Numbered from the stretch's first letter, positions 46,410 to 55,045 are shown. The stretch: DNA of 64,000 nt from Arthrobacter sp. PAMC 25486 (GCF_000785535.1 NZ_CP007595.1:1860001-1924000); one strand, 5' to 3'. Program-made: numbers and translations. Notes: a model not told the origin generated them from the sequence alone.

Positions 46410-46826
46410 CTATTCCGGTTGTGTGGCACGCCACTGGGTGGCGCGTTCGGAGAGGACCCTGTCGGCGAGGTAGACGGCGGCGGCTCCCACTGCGTAGGCC
46501 ACCAGGTCCAGTGCGGAGAAGGTGGTGCCAAAGATCAAGCGCGACGGCGGGAAGCTCACCGCGAGTTGTTCTGGCACGCCCGTCAGCTGGGACAGCTCGA
46601 TGACGGCGCTGATGGCGAAGGCTGCGAGCGCCAGCCAGTGCCTCTTGGCCAGCGGCAGGATGAGGGCCAGGACCAGATAGACGAGCACCGTGTACAGGGC
46701 GTCGCTGACGAGATTAGCCAGGTCCCCGGGGACGAAGAAGTGGAACACCAGACCCACGATGACCACATCGGTTGCTGCGATGAACAGCGCGATGCGCCGG
46801 GACTTGAGGGTTTTGGGGAGAGCCAT
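46410..46826 (-). CDS. DUF2809 family membrane protein
   Basis: This 138-residue protein has four hydrophobic helices. The central LVSDALYTVLVYLVLALILP with AISAVIELSQLTGVPEQL is the DUF2809 pattern, which resembles VanZ-like proteins. Function unknown. TAGACT seven bases before the ATG at 46826 indicates a leaderless mRNA. It sits in a leftward gene set between umuC and the flavin monooxygenase; an operon link is not evident. Confidence 0.8.
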   Translation of the reverse strand: MALPKTLKSRRIALFIAATDVVIVGLVFHFFVPGDLANLVSDALYTVLVYLVLALILPLAKRHWLALAAFAISAVIELSQLTGVPEQLAVSFPPSRLIFGTTFSALDLVAYAVGAAAVYLADRVLSERATQWRATQPE

Positions 46827-46853
46827 GCTTTTGAGTCTAATGGCGGCCGCGCA

Positions 46854-48131
46854 TCACGCCCGCACCACCGGCAGGTCCGTCCACTCGGTGGTGTAGCGGG
46901 GCGAGGCGAGCTCGCGTTTCATGGACCACTGCGGCGCAACGGCCAGTCCGCCGATCCCAATGCCGATGGCGGAGCTGCCGAACTTGCTGCGCACATCCCC
47001 CATGACCCCACCTACCTCCGGCTGCGCCTCCCCAGCGCCAAAAACGTCAAGCATCCCCGATCCTGAAGCCGGCTCAAGTCCGCCGAACATGACACCGGCC
47101 CGCAGGTAGGAGGCACCGGCAACGGCGCTTTGCCTGATGGCGGCAACGGCGGCCCGGACCAACACAATGGGGTCCTGGGTGGGCGTCGCAAAGCGGATCG
47201 TCGCGGCAGGAAAGCTCCCCTCCCCCGCGGCGAAGCGACTGGTTCCGGCCGTGACGGTCATGATTGCAGCCCGCAGCCCTTCCTCATTGAGCCGGGCGGC
47301 GCCCCGCTGGGCATAGACAGCCATGACCTCCTCCATGCCGGCCACCGTGGTGACGGGTTCGGAGAAGCTGCGCGAGAACATGATCTGCTGCTTGTCCACA
47401 TGCTCCTCGACATGGGGAATGCACTCGGTCCCGTTGAGCTCCATGACTGTCCGCTGCAGCACCACGGAAAATTTCTTGCGGATCAGGGCCGGGTCGGCGG
47501 CCTTGAGGTCGGCGATGGTTTCGATGCCCATCATTTTCAGCCGGTCCGAGGTCTTCCCGCCCACACCCCACAGTCCCGAGGCTGGAACGCGTTCCTGGAT
47601 GCCCTCCACGTGACTGGGCGGCATCGCATCAAGGGCGCACACCCCGCCGAGCCTCGGATTCTGCTTGGCAATCCGGTTGGCAAACTTGGCCAGCGTCTTC
47701 GTCGACGCCACCCCAACACAGACAGGCACACCCACATGGCGCATCACGGCCGCCCGGATGTCCCGGCCCACGGCCTGCAATTGGTCCGGATCCCCCACCA
47801 GCCCCACAAACGATTCGTCGATCGAGTACACCTCCTGCCACGTGCCAAAGCGGCCCGCCACTTCCATGACCCGGGCGCTCATGTCCCCGTACAGCTCATA
47901 GTTGCTGGAGCGGGCCACCAGCCCCCACGCTTTGGCCTGCCGCTGGATCTGAAACCATGGAGCCCCTGTGGCGATGCCCAGCTCCTTCGCTTCAGCGGAG
48001 CGCGCCACCACACAGCCATCATTGTTGGACAGCACCACGACGGGACGGCCTTCCAGCCTCGGGTCAAAGACCCGCTCGCACGAGACATAAAAATTGTTCA
48101 CGTCCACCAGGGCGATGCGGTTGTTGCTCAT
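46854..48131 (-). CDS. umuC: Y-family DNA polymerase, UmuC type
   Basis: This 425-residue translesion polymerase has the length of E. coli UmuC. Catalytic residues are in [16 protein letters not shown] and in [26 protein letters not shown] is the diagnostic UmuC stretch. The fingers/thumb region is followed by the little finger and the UmuC-specific C-terminus ([13 protein letters not shown]). It is separated from umuD by 8.6 kb, whereas most genomes keep them adjacent. A near-consensus LexA box lies 22 bases upstream of the start. Confidence 0.92.
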   Translation of the reverse strand: MSNNRIALVDVNNFYVSCERVFDPRLEGRPVVVLSNNDGCVVARSAEAKELGIATGAPWFQIQRQAKAWGLVARSSNYELYGDMSARVMEVAGRFGTWQEVYSIDESFVGLVGDPDQLQAVGRDIRAAVMRHVGVPVCVGVASTKTLAKFANRIAKQNPRLGGVCALDAMPPSHVEGIQERVPASGLWGVGGKTSDRLKMMGIETIADLKAADPALIRKKFSVVLQRTVMELNGTECIPHVEEHVDKQQIMFSRSFSEPVTTVAGMEEVMAVYAQRGAARLNEEGLRAAIMTVTAGTSRFAAGEGSFPAATIRFATPTQDPIVLVRAAVAAIRQSAVAGASYLRAGVMFGGLEPASGSGMLDVFGAGEAQPEVGGVMGDVRSKFGSSAIGIGIGGLAVAPQWSMKRELASPRYTTEWTDLPVVRA

Positions 48132-48152
48132 GGTGCCTATTCTCCCATGACC

Positions 48153-48167
48153 CGAACACGCATTCGA
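48153..48167 (-). promoter_or_regulatory. LexA (SOS) box upstream of umuC
   Basis: CGAACACGCATTCGA matches the Gram-positive SOS box CGAAC-N4-GTTCG with a single change (ATTCG in place of GTTCG). It lies 22 bases upstream of the umuC ATG. Confidence 0.6.
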
Positions 48168-48231
48168 GTCACATGCATGGCCTCAAGCCCACAGACCGCA
48201 GGGGCAGGGGCCATCCCAGCAACCACGGAGC

Positions 48232-48275
48232 AACCCAGGTTGACAGCCTCAGGCTTAGCAACCTAGGTTTACAAC
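48232..48275 (+). promoter_or_regulatory. Leaderless promoter embedded in twin AACC(C/T)AGGTT operators
   Basis: AACCCAGGTT (48232-48241) overlaps the -35 TTGACA (48240-48245), and AACCTAGGTT (48260-48269, a perfect palindrome) contains the -10 TAGGTT (48264-48269). The spacer is 18 bases and six bases separate the -10 from the ATG at 48276. Centres of the two sites are 28 bases apart. This is the layout of an autorepressor site, presumably for the HTH protein encoded just downstream. Confidence 0.7.
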
Positions 48276-48521
48276 ATGGAACCACGACAGATTGCAAAGA
48301 CGGCAGCGGACACGAGCGATCCCCGCTCCGGGCTTCGAGCTGTCGCGTCCTTGCGCGTCCTTGCCGACACGCTTGAGCTCGCCCAGGTGGAAGCTGCATT
48401 GCGTGAAGGAATGAGCTGGCAGGATATCGCCGCCGCACTCGGCGTGACACGGCAGGCGGCGCACAAGAAATACTCAAAGCGGATCGATCCGAGAATCCCC
48501 GTCCCCAGGAGAAACCAATGA
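48276..48521 (+). CDS. Small helix-turn-helix protein, partner of a Clp N-domain protein
   Basis: This 81-residue basic protein has a C-terminal HTH (ALREGMSWQDIAAALGVTRQAAHKKYSKR) of the kind found beside Clp N-domain genes in actinobacteria, and an N-terminal helix (RVLADTLELAQVEAAL) probably used for dimerisation. It is the first gene of a two-gene unit, overlapping the next gene by four bases (ATGA). The leaderless promoter is overlaid with two palindromes, so autoregulation is likely. Confidence 0.8.
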   Translation: MEPRQIAKTAADTSDPRSGLRAVASLRVLADTLELAQVEAALREGMSWQDIAAALGVTRQAAHKKYSKRIDPRIPVPRRNQ

Positions 48522-49528
48522 GCAAGTTCGCCCGGGCTGCAACCACCAGCCAAACCTTGTCCCTCGCAGCCATGGAGGAAGCCTCCCGCATGGGCCAACG
48601 GGAGCCCGACGTCGAGCATCTGCTCCTTGCACTGACGCTCAGTGAACAAGCTGCCGGCCACGTGCTGCGCAGCCACGGTGTCACCCTCGAGGCAACCCGC
48701 CAGGCCATTGCCGAGCAGCGTAGCCTGTCACTGCAATCCATCGGAATCGATCTCCCGGCGCCCGACGGAGGGCGCATCACCTTCCACGAAACCAATGGGT
48801 ACGAATGGAGCAAGCGCGCCTTCGACATCATCACCCGGGCATCCAAGGGCAGGAACGACGGCGATGCTGCCGCCGTCTTGGCAGAACTTCTCACCGAGCC
48901 GAGCGGACTCATTGAGGAGCTACTGCAGCGGCTGGGCACTTCCCCGGCGGCGCTCATCAGCCATCTGGCCGATGCCAAAGAATCCAGTGCCCCCGCAACC
49001 CCCTCAACATCGGCAACACCAGCCGACACACTTCCTGACAGTAAGCACGGTTCCACCGAGGTTTTTGTTCCTGCCCCGATCGAGGAGGTGTGGGCCCTGC
49101 TGGTGAACCCTCAGAGGATGTCGGAATGGGAGCCACTCACCGGCGGCGTCATTGCGCCGGACATTACCGGTGATGCAATGGTGGGAGCTAGCTGGCTGAC
49201 GATTCCTCCAACCGAATGGCCGGACGGGAAGACAGTACGCGTACGGAGGGGCAGCGAGCGCCGACGGGTCGAGCTGGTCGCTGGTGTGCCCGGATCCAGC
49301 ATCAGCTGGCGATTCACTTACCCCGATCTGGGTCGAAGCAATTCTTACCAGCTGTGCATCGCACTCTCCGCCACGACGGGAGGCACCCGGCTGGGCATTA
49401 CCTTGGCCTGGCGGCGCAGTCGTGGCTGGCGCCGGGCGGTCGGATTCATGCTGGCTCCGCTCCAACGCTTCGCGATCTGGATGCAGCTGCGCCAGTTTGC
49501 AGGAGGAATCAGCCGCGCTTTCCGCTGA
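48518..49528 (+). CDS. Clp N-terminal domain fused to an SRPBCC (START-like) domain
   Basis: This 336-residue fusion has residues 5-150 resembling the double-repeat N-domain of ClpA/ClpC (LSLAAMEEASRMGQREPDVEHLLLALTL, with a second repeat around YEWSKRAFDIITRASKGRNDG), but no ATPase modules follow. A Pro/Ser/Thr/Ala linker (about 150-177) leads to an SRPBCC domain (STEVFVPAPIEEVWALLVNPQRMSEWEP) to about residue 330. The N-domain normally binds adaptors or substrates, and SRPBCC domains bind hydrophobic ligands. Start overlaps the HTH gene stop. The joint function is not known to me. Confidence 0.8.
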   Translation: MSKFARAATTSQTLSLAAMEEASRMGQREPDVEHLLLALTLSEQAAGHVLRSHGVTLEATRQAIAEQRSLSLQSIGIDLPAPDGGRITFHETNGYEWSKRAFDIITRASKGRNDGDAAAVLAELLTEPSGLIEELLQRLGTSPAALISHLADAKESSAPATPSTSATPADTLPDSKHGSTEVFVPAPIEEVWALLVNPQRMSEWEPLTGGVIAPDITGDAMVGASWLTIPPTEWPDGKTVRVRRGSERRRVELVAGVPGSSISWRFTYPDLGRSNSYQLCIALSATTGGTRLGITLAWRRSRGWRRAVGFMLAPLQRFAIWMQLRQFAGGISRAFR

Positions 49529-49541
49529 CGACTCCCCGGCA

Positions 49542-50510
49542 TTATGGCGACGTGGAAACTGGCGCCGCTCCTGATGTCGCGTAGTTGCAGTTACGGTACG
49601 CCGTAGGACTTGCACCGAATCTTCTTTTGAAGGCCGTACTCAATGCGAAAGGGCCGCCATAGCCAACTTTCGCCGCTATCTGCGCTGTTGTCAGCTGGGA
49701 ATCGGCCAGCAGTTCACTGACAAGAAGCATGCGCCAGTTCGTCAGATAGGTCATGGGTGGCTCGCCCACACAGGTGCGGAATCGGCAGGCTAGGGTAGCC
49801 CGTGAAATATTCAGCAGCCGGGCAAGTGATTCCAGGCTCCAGGGCTTCTCTGGAGATTCGTGGAAGTATTTCAGAGCCTGGAACACCATCGGGTCGTTCG
49901 CACCGGCGAGCCAACCGTGTGCCGTTTCCGGGTTCAGCACGGCCCAGGCGCGGATCGAGTGGACCAGAAGCACATCAAGGAGCCTGTCGATGGTGCTGCC
50001 TTGACCTGGCGCATCGGTGGTGACTTCAGCTTCGAGGAATCCCAAGAGTGATGCGCTGATCTGGCCGGCGGGCACGACGGCAACCTGAGGCAGAGCGTTT
50101 GTTACGGCCGCCCCGATCTGAGCGTCAGTCTCATAGGTGCCGATCAGCATCGTTGTTTCCCCAGACACCCCGTTTCCCCAGGTACGAATTCCCCGGCTCA
50201 TGTCCGGGCCGACATCTTCACCGGACAGTGACGTGCACCGCTGACCCGGTTCAATAAATACGTCCGGGGCGCGCATCGGATCGTCAGCAACGATGTAGGG
50301 CTCCGGACCACGGACGATCGCCACGTCGCCGGAACGCAACTGGACCTGGCCATTGCCGGCCACCAGCCACGCTTGTCCTGACATCATTGCGATGACCGTC
50401 AACGGTGCTTTGTCCCGTACACCAATGGACCAGTTTTGGGACATCACCACTCGCAAGGCAAAGGCACGCCGCGCCCGGGGACCGTCAAGAAGGTGCGTCA
50501 GTGGATCCAT
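49542..50510 (-). CDS. AraC-family regulator with cupin sensor domain
   Basis: This 322-residue protein has an N-terminal cupin-type sensor (AWLVAGNGQVQLRSGDVAIVRGPEPYIVADD) and a C-terminal double HTH (about 215-310): LESLARLLNISRATLACRFRTCVGEPPMTYLTNWRM, then LTTAQIAAKVGYGGPFALSTAFKRRFGASPTAYR. The pattern is the cupin_6/AraC group that often controls short oxidoreductases. It diverges from the DUF1772 gene, the likely target. TAAGTT and six bases precede the ATG (leaderless). Confidence 0.88.
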   Translation of the reverse strand: MDPLTHLLDGPRARRAFALRVVMSQNWSIGVRDKAPLTVIAMMSGQAWLVAGNGQVQLRSGDVAIVRGPEPYIVADDPMRAPDVFIEPGQRCTSLSGEDVGPDMSRGIRTWGNGVSGETTMLIGTYETDAQIGAAVTNALPQVAVVPAGQISASLLGFLEAEVTTDAPGQGSTIDRLLDVLLVHSIRAWAVLNPETAHGWLAGANDPMVFQALKYFHESPEKPWSLESLARLLNISRATLACRFRTCVGEPPMTYLTNWRMLLVSELLADSQLTTAQIAAKVGYGGPFALSTAFKRRFGASPTAYRNCNYATSGAAPVSTSP

Positions 50511-50522
50511 GCCTCAAACTTA
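50511..50522 (-). promoter_or_regulatory. -10 element, leaderless promoter of the AraC regulator
   Basis: On the minus strand TAAGTT (50522-50517) is followed by TGAGGC and the ATG at 50510. Confidence 0.5.
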
Positions 50523-50590
50523 GACGATCGCGTATGAAGACACACTTTTCAGCCATTCAATGTGCACACCAACTGCTGTTGACTGGTTCC

Positions 50591-50704
50591 ATGACTACGA
50601 GAAACATGTTCTCCCCGTACAGTTTTTCCCGGACCAGGGAATGCCCGGCTCCACTTCATCGCGTTCCCAGTTTCAAGACCGTGCGCACGGAACCCCGCGC
50701 ATGA
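50591..50704 (+). CDS. Possible 37-residue leader peptide overlapping the DUF1772 gene
   Basis: A short frame (MTTRNMFSPYSF...EPRA) ends with a stop that overlaps the ATG at 50701 as ATGA. It could be a translated leader that couples to the DUF1772 gene, or chance. No ribosome-binding site is evident and no family is recognised. Confidence 0.25.
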   Translation: MTTRNMFSPYSFSRTRECPAPLHRVPSFKTVRTEPRA

Positions 50705-51189
50705 GCGGACCACTGCTTGACGCCGTCGTCGCCACAGCCGCAGTCTGTGCGGGAGTTTCAGGCGGTGTGTACTTAGCGTTCTCCGCCATCATCATGCCTG
50801 CGCTGCGAAGCCTTCCCGCCAGTCAGGCAGTTACTGCGATGCAGCGCATCAACAGCAACGCGGTCCGGCTGCCGTTCATGGCTGTTTTCTTTGGCGGTGC
50901 CGCAACCTCCGCTGCCGTGATCCTCACCGAGCTCATATCAAGTTCGACGAGCCCACCTGAACCGTTCCTCATGGCGGGGGCCGGACTTGGCATTGCTGCT
51001 TTCGGCATCACCCTTGTCCGCAACGTCCCACTGAACAACGCCTTGGGCGGGATTTCCTCCAATGCCCCCGACACCACGATGAAATGGCAATCCTTTGAGC
51101 GAAATTGGCGGGCAGCCAACCTTGCACGGACGGCCGTTTCCGTGGCAGCAGCGGTAGTCCTGTTGCATTCCCTCACGAGGCCGGCTTAA
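50701..51189 (+). CDS. DUF1772 (anthrone-oxygenase-like) membrane protein
   Basis: This 162-residue protein has four hydrophobic helices: residues 5-28, 53-75, 82-103 and 140-158. GVSGGVYLAFSAIIMPAL, the Asn-rich loop NSNAVRLPFMAVFF and RNVPLNNAL before a Trp-containing segment (WRAANLARTAVS) are the DUF1772 pattern found in anthrone-oxygenase-like proteins. It lies opposite the AraC regulator. An earlier in-frame start would add 47 poorly conserved residues. Confidence 0.78.
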   Translation: MSGPLLDAVVATAAVCAGVSGGVYLAFSAIIMPALRSLPASQAVTAMQRINSNAVRLPFMAVFFGGAATSAAVILTELISSSTSPPEPFLMAGAGLGIAAFGITLVRNVPLNNALGGISSNAPDTTMKWQSFERNWRAANLARTAVSVAAAVVLLHSLTRPA

Positions 51190-51212
51190 CCGGCAGGCGA
51201 GCTGAGGCAGCA

Positions 51213-52583
51213 CTACTGGGGGTAGGCCACGTGCGGGATGGCGTTACGACGCCCGCCAGACAGTCTCCTCCATGCCCAAACGGCGAGCGCGGCAGCGGCT
51301 ACCGGTGCGATGAATCCTGCCGCAGTCACGGTCATGATCGCGGGGACGACACCGGCCAGACCGAGGGCCACACCCACGGCAATGCGCACGGCGGGCCTGG
51401 TCGAAAGCAATCCACTGACCGGCAGCGCGAACGCCAGACTCCCCAGCACGGCGGCAAGCAGCATCAACGGCCACTGCAGGGAACTGCCAGCACCTGAAAA
51501 CTGTGCGGCGGACGCTACGCCCAGGCCTGCACAGAACAGCAATGCCGACCAGCCCACGATGGCGCCAAAACGCGGCGTGAGCAGCAGGCCGGCTGCAACA
51601 ACTGCGGGCATGGCGACCAACGCACCTGCGGCCAATCCAAGATTCATGGCATTCGTGGAGTCGCCGACTCCGGGGGCCCAGGTGCTGCCCGTGAGAGCCA
51701 AGACCACACAGGCAAATCCCACCACGAACGAGACCAGGGCCGCGGCACAAACTTTGGCGTAGGTGCTGCGGGTCGGCGCGGCCCGTGGACCGGTACGGGG
51801 AGGCAGCTCGGGGCGCTGCATGTCCGCACCCCGCACCCCCGGCCGTGCCGGCCTGGAGGCCACCACTGCCAGCACTAGGGCTGTGGCCGCCACCACGGCT
51901 CCCATCATTTGCCCGACTGCCGCCGCCAGGCCAATGGCCAGTGAAGCCACCGCCGCCACGAGCACAATCAGCAGCCATCGGATGGGCGTAGGCAGCTTCC
52001 TGTCCACCAACGAGGCAACAGGAGCCAGCAGGGATGCCCCGCCGAAGGACCACGCCAGCAACATGAACAGCAGAGTTGCCGAGCCAAACCAGGTGCGCCC
52101 CATTCCCGCATCCGCCTCGTCGAAGGCGATGGCCAGGCTCACCACCGCCAGCGCCGCCACAGCCCACGAGGGCACAGCACCCGCCGCCATGCACAGCGAA
52201 GCAGGTGCGGACAGCTGGCCCTTGCGGTGCAGGAGGATCAAAACAGCAAACGACAGTGCCAGCGGGCCGACAAACATTGCCAGCACGATCCGTGCAGCAC
52301 CGGCTCCGGGCAGCTGGAGCGAATCGCTCAACAGGATCCCAGTGGCAATGGCGAAGGCCGCCAGCGACACGGCCGCGGCCACCACAGCCCACCGGTTCGT
52401 GGCCCGCTCACCCAGCCCATGGGCCCTGATGGACCATGCCTCCGCGATGCCCGGGCGGCCAATTCCCCGGTCGCTGGCATGCTCATCCAGGGTGTCCAAC
52501 ATCAGGCGCCCGTGCTCGTCCCGCCAGGTACGCGGATACCATCGCAGCAGCCGCTCATACTTAGTCCGCAACGAAGCGCTCAT
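51213..52583 (-). CDS. Multi-pass membrane protein paired with a PadR regulator
   Basis: This 456-residue protein has an N-terminal cytoplasmic region (LRTKYERLLRWYPRTWRDEHG) typical of actinobacterial membrane proteins encoded after PadR genes, then about 10 to 12 hydrophobic helices with Ala-, Val- and Leu-rich sequence. It has no ATPase or transporter motif. The ATG at 52583 overlaps the padR stop by four bases, so the two are translated together and the regulator most likely controls this protein. Confidence 0.75.
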   Translation of the reverse strand: MSASLRTKYERLLRWYPRTWRDEHGRLMLDTLDEHASDRGIGRPGIAEAWSIRAHGLGERATNRWAVVAAAVSLAAFAIATGILLSDSLQLPGAGAARIVLAMFVGPLALSFAVLILLHRKGQLSAPASLCMAAGAVPSWAVAALAVVSLAIAFDEADAGMGRTWFGSATLLFMLLAWSFGGASLLAPVASLVDRKLPTPIRWLLIVLVAAVASLAIGLAAAVGQMMGAVVAATALVLAVVASRPARPGVRGADMQRPELPPRTGPRAAPTRSTYAKVCAAALVSFVVGFACVVLALTGSTWAPGVGDSTNAMNLGLAAGALVAMPAVVAAGLLLTPRFGAIVGWSALLFCAGLGVASAAQFSGAGSSLQWPLMLLAAVLGSLAFALPVSGLLSTRPAVRIAVGVALGLAGVVPAIMTVTAAGFIAPVAAAALAVWAWRRLSGGRRNAIPHVAYPQ

Positions 52584-52939
52584 CCGGCGAACCCCCAAAC
52601 CATGGTTGCCGGCGCCGGTCGGATGGCCGCCGGCCGAGGTGCGGCCAGACGCTTTTCCGCGGCTCCCAGGCGGACCGACAGCCGCTCCGTCTCAGCGGTC
52701 AGCGCCTCGATGCCGCCGTCGGCCAACTCGTAGTAGCGGCGCGCCCGTCCATCGACAATTTCCTCGCCCGCCCGGAGCACAAGCCCCTCACGTTCGAGCC
52801 GCTCGAGGGAGGCGTAAAGCGTCGTCACCCGCAAAGACACCTTGGCGGCGGTCAACTCCTCCACGTCGCGCAGGATGGCGTAGCCGTGCCGGCGCCCTCC
52901 CGCGAGTGCCGTGAGGATCCAAAAGGTATTTTCGTTCAT
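52580..52939 (-). CDS. PadR-family transcriptional regulator
   Basis: This 119-residue protein, MNENTFWILTALAGGRRHGYAILRDVEEL, then VSLRVTTLYASLERLEREGLVLRAGEE, is the PadR winged helix; DGRARRYYELADGGIEAL completes the wing, followed by a dimerisation helix. The start at 52939 removes a spurious upstream extension. TATATT lies seven bases before the ATG (leaderless) and overlaps a dyad. It is the first gene of a two-gene unit with the membrane protein. Confidence 0.88.
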   Translation of the reverse strand: MNENTFWILTALAGGRRHGYAILRDVEELTAAKVSLRVTTLYASLERLEREGLVLRAGEEIVDGRARRYYELADGGIEALTAETERLSVRLGAAEKRLAAPRPAAIRPAPATMVWGFAG

Positions 52940-52946
52940 GCCAGCC

Positions 52947-52967
52947 AATATACCCACAGTGGGAGTA
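52947..52967 (-). promoter_or_regulatory. Leaderless padR promoter with overlapping dyad
   Basis: On the minus strand the dyad TACTCCCAC-T-GTGGGTATA (52967-52949) matches its inverse at seven of nine positions. TATATT (52952-52947) is the -10 element, seven bases from the padR ATG at 52939. The overlap suggests autorepression by PadR. Confidence 0.55.
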
Positions 52968-53026
52968 TTAAGCCAGAGGGAGTGTTGCCGGCCAGCCTGA
53001 ACCTCCTTGGCAGATAGGCTCGAATC

Positions 53027-53497
53027 ATGAGCCACGAACCCCGACCCCCTGCCTTGTCGAGGTGGGCAATCCCTGCCGCCACGCTGCTACTTGGCGCACT
53101 CCTCACCGGATGTGCCGGCAACACCGACTATCAGGACGCGCTAGTGAAGACCGCTCAGAGCGGGCAATCCACCTTGCCTCGCGGAGAGGGAATTGGCGCC
53201 CCCATTCCCCTGTGGGACTCGGTATTCGTTGTCTGCCCATACAGCGATACGACGGATGCCCCGGAGCCGTTCGCCAAGGAAGCCCTCGCGCTGGACACCT
53301 CCTCGAACGAGTCCGCGCACTGGTTGCTGTTTGCGGACGGTGACAACGTCAAGCGCATGTCCGCGGATAGGACCGCCGTCGACTTTTGCTTGGCCGGCGC
53401 CGTCAACAATGTCTACCAGCACACCCAAGTCTGGAGCGCAGAAAAGTCCGACGGCGCATGGCTCATGACCGCGGTTGACCCGCAACAGGGCGGGTAA
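53027..53497 (+). CDS. Hypothetical lipoprotein
   Basis: This 156-residue protein has a lipoprotein signal (WAIPAATLLLGALLTGC, lipobox LTGC, cysteine near residue 29). The mature domain has two further cysteines (VVCPYSD and VDFCLAGAVNN), possibly disulphide-bonded outside the cell. Family not recognised. TAGGCT, six bases, then the ATG suggests a leaderless transcript. It diverges from padR and converges with the DUF4166 gene, and its role is unknown. Confidence 0.7.
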   Translation: MSHEPRPPALSRWAIPAATLLLGALLTGCAGNTDYQDALVKTAQSGQSTLPRGEGIGAPIPLWDSVFVVCPYSDTTDAPEPFAKEALALDTSSNESAHWLLFADGDNVKRMSADRTAVDFCLAGAVNNVYQHTQVWSAEKSDGAWLMTAVDPQQGG

Positions 53498-54196
53498 CTA
53501 CTCCCGGATTTCCTCCCGCACCGGCTTGAGGTGCGCCGGCACCGCGTCCCCAACAACGGCGGGGAACTCGCACGTGAACTCGCCCTTGTAGCCAAAGAGG
53601 AAGCCGAACCAGCGGTTCCGCACCTGCATCTGGATTGTGTATACGCCGCGGGCCTCGTCGTAGCTTTCGTAGAGGTCTGCCGTTCCCGTGCCAATGGGCG
53701 GGAAGCTGAACGCCACCGGACCTTCGTAGAAGCGCTGGCCGGTGGTCTGCAGGTGGAGGGAACCGTCGTCGAGGACTTCCAAGACAAGGTCTGTGGCCAG
53801 GTGCTGGTGGGTGCCAAGGTAGTCGACGATGGCGCCGCGGTCGCTGCTGTGCACCATTGTGGCGTCGAAGCGGCGCTTCCTTGCCCGGCTGCCGCGGACG
53901 CTGGGCATGTCCAGGGTCCGCACAAACGTGACGGTGGGCCGGCCAAAGCCGTCAATGTACGGGTAGTTCTCCACGGTGAAGGGAATGTTGTTTCCGTGAT
54001 CGGGGAACAGGATGTTGCGAAAGGCCCCAAAGCGCAGAAACGGCACCGTCCACCAGGCGCCGCGGCGAACTTCGGAGAAGACTCCCGTTCCCACGCAGGC
54101 ATAGCCGGCCCCAACGTCCACGCCGAAGCGCTTCTGCATCATGGGATGCAGCCGTTGGAAGTCCTCACCAAGTGCAATTTCAAATATTGAGGCCAT
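53498..54196 (-). CDS. DUF4166 family protein
   Basis: This 232-residue protein starts at the ATG at 54196 (MASIFEIALGEDFQRLHPMMQKRFG), preceded by AAGGAA; a longer upstream frame lies in the next gene. LHPMMQKRFG, GRPTVTFVRTLDMP and RNRWFGFLFGYKGEFTCEFP are DUF4166 markers. The stop of the SRPBCC gene is two bases upstream, so the two form a unit. DUF4166 often sits beside epimerase or START-like genes; function unknown. Confidence 0.78.
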   Translation of the reverse strand: MASIFEIALGEDFQRLHPMMQKRFGVDVGAGYACVGTGVFSEVRRGAWWTVPFLRFGAFRNILFPDHGNNIPFTVENYPYIDGFGRPTVTFVRTLDMPSVRGSRARKRRFDATMVHSSDRGAIVDYLGTHQHLATDLVLEVLDDGSLHLQTTGQRFYEGPVAFSFPPIGTGTADLYESYDEARGVYTIQMQVRNRWFGFLFGYKGEFTCEFPAVVGDAVPAHLKPVREEIRE

Positions 54197-54198
54197 GC

Positions 54199-54996
54199 CT
54201 ATTCCTTTTCTGCCGACTGGCGGATGTTGCCTGGCTGGTCGGGTTCCCGCAGCCCTGCGAGCGCGGACAGAGCGCGTGCGGCACGTTCGTCGGGCGCGCT
54301 GCGCAGACACCGGCCTGCGCGCGGCACCGACCAATGCGAAGGAACAGCTGTGGATGCAAGCGCAGCAACCATGCCCAGCGCCGCGGATCCCACGCTGTGC
54401 TTTGTCACGGCCCGCCGGAACAGTCCAGCAGCCACCAGAACCCCGCCTGCCCTGGCGCCGGCGTCGAGGAACCAGCGGTTGCGGGCTGCCTTGGGATCAA
54501 GGTCCGATTCGGCCCACAGCCGCAAGCGGTCAAAGCTGATGGCCGTGGCCCAGCCGAGCGCAGGCCGGATGACGGTGGAGTCCAGAGCCTTGCCGATGAT
54601 TCCCATGCCTGGCTGGTAGTTGTACCCCGTGATGAAGCGCAGGCCGTCGTCCGTGGGAATATATCGCCAGTATCCCGAGCCCGGTCCAATGGGTGAAAGC
54701 CAGTCCGCGGTGTCGAACTTCAGCACCGAGGTTGCCTGGCCGTCCTCCCGGTGCCGGTGGCCCAGCGATGTCCCGGTCCCTTTGATGGTGTGCAGCGGCA
54801 ATAGGAACTCGTAGCGGAAGCGGACCTGACCCTGTTCATCCCGGTCCACAGGGATGATGCGTGAGAACCGCAGGTCCCAGCGGGGATGCGCCTCCGGATT
54901 CTGGCTCAGCTCCCACACCCACTCCATGTCGGCCCGGATCCGAATCTCCACATACAGCGGCTTGGCCAATTTCTTGTGCCCCAATTTGTCCCCCAT
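54199..54996 (-). CDS. SRPBCC (START-like) protein with C-terminal extension
   Basis: This 265-residue protein has residues 10-150 in an SRPBCC fold: LYVEIRIRADMEWVWELSQNPEAHPRWD, then FRYEFLLPL and GFSGYGW-like GPGSGYWRYIP, resembling polyketide-cyclase/dehydrase proteins. The C-terminal part (about 175-260) is Ala/Arg-rich with a possible hydrophobic helix (AALGMVAALASTAVP). TAAGAT and six bases precede the ATG at 54996 (leaderless). It is the first gene of a unit with DUF4166, two bases apart. Confidence 0.72.
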   Translation of the reverse strand: MGDKLGHKKLAKPLYVEIRIRADMEWVWELSQNPEAHPRWDLRFSRIIPVDRDEQGQVRFRYEFLLPLHTIKGTGTSLGHRHREDGQATSVLKFDTADWLSPIGPGSGYWRYIPTDDGLRFITGYNYQPGMGIIGKALDSTVIRPALGWATAISFDRLRLWAESDLDPKAARNRWFLDAGARAGGVLVAAGLFRRAVTKHSVGSAALGMVAALASTAVPSHWSVPRAGRCLRSAPDERAARALSALAGLREPDQPGNIRQSAEKE

Positions 54997-55045
54997 CACC
55001 CCATCTTAAGAGGACGGGCCGGACACCCGCGCATCAACTCCACCT

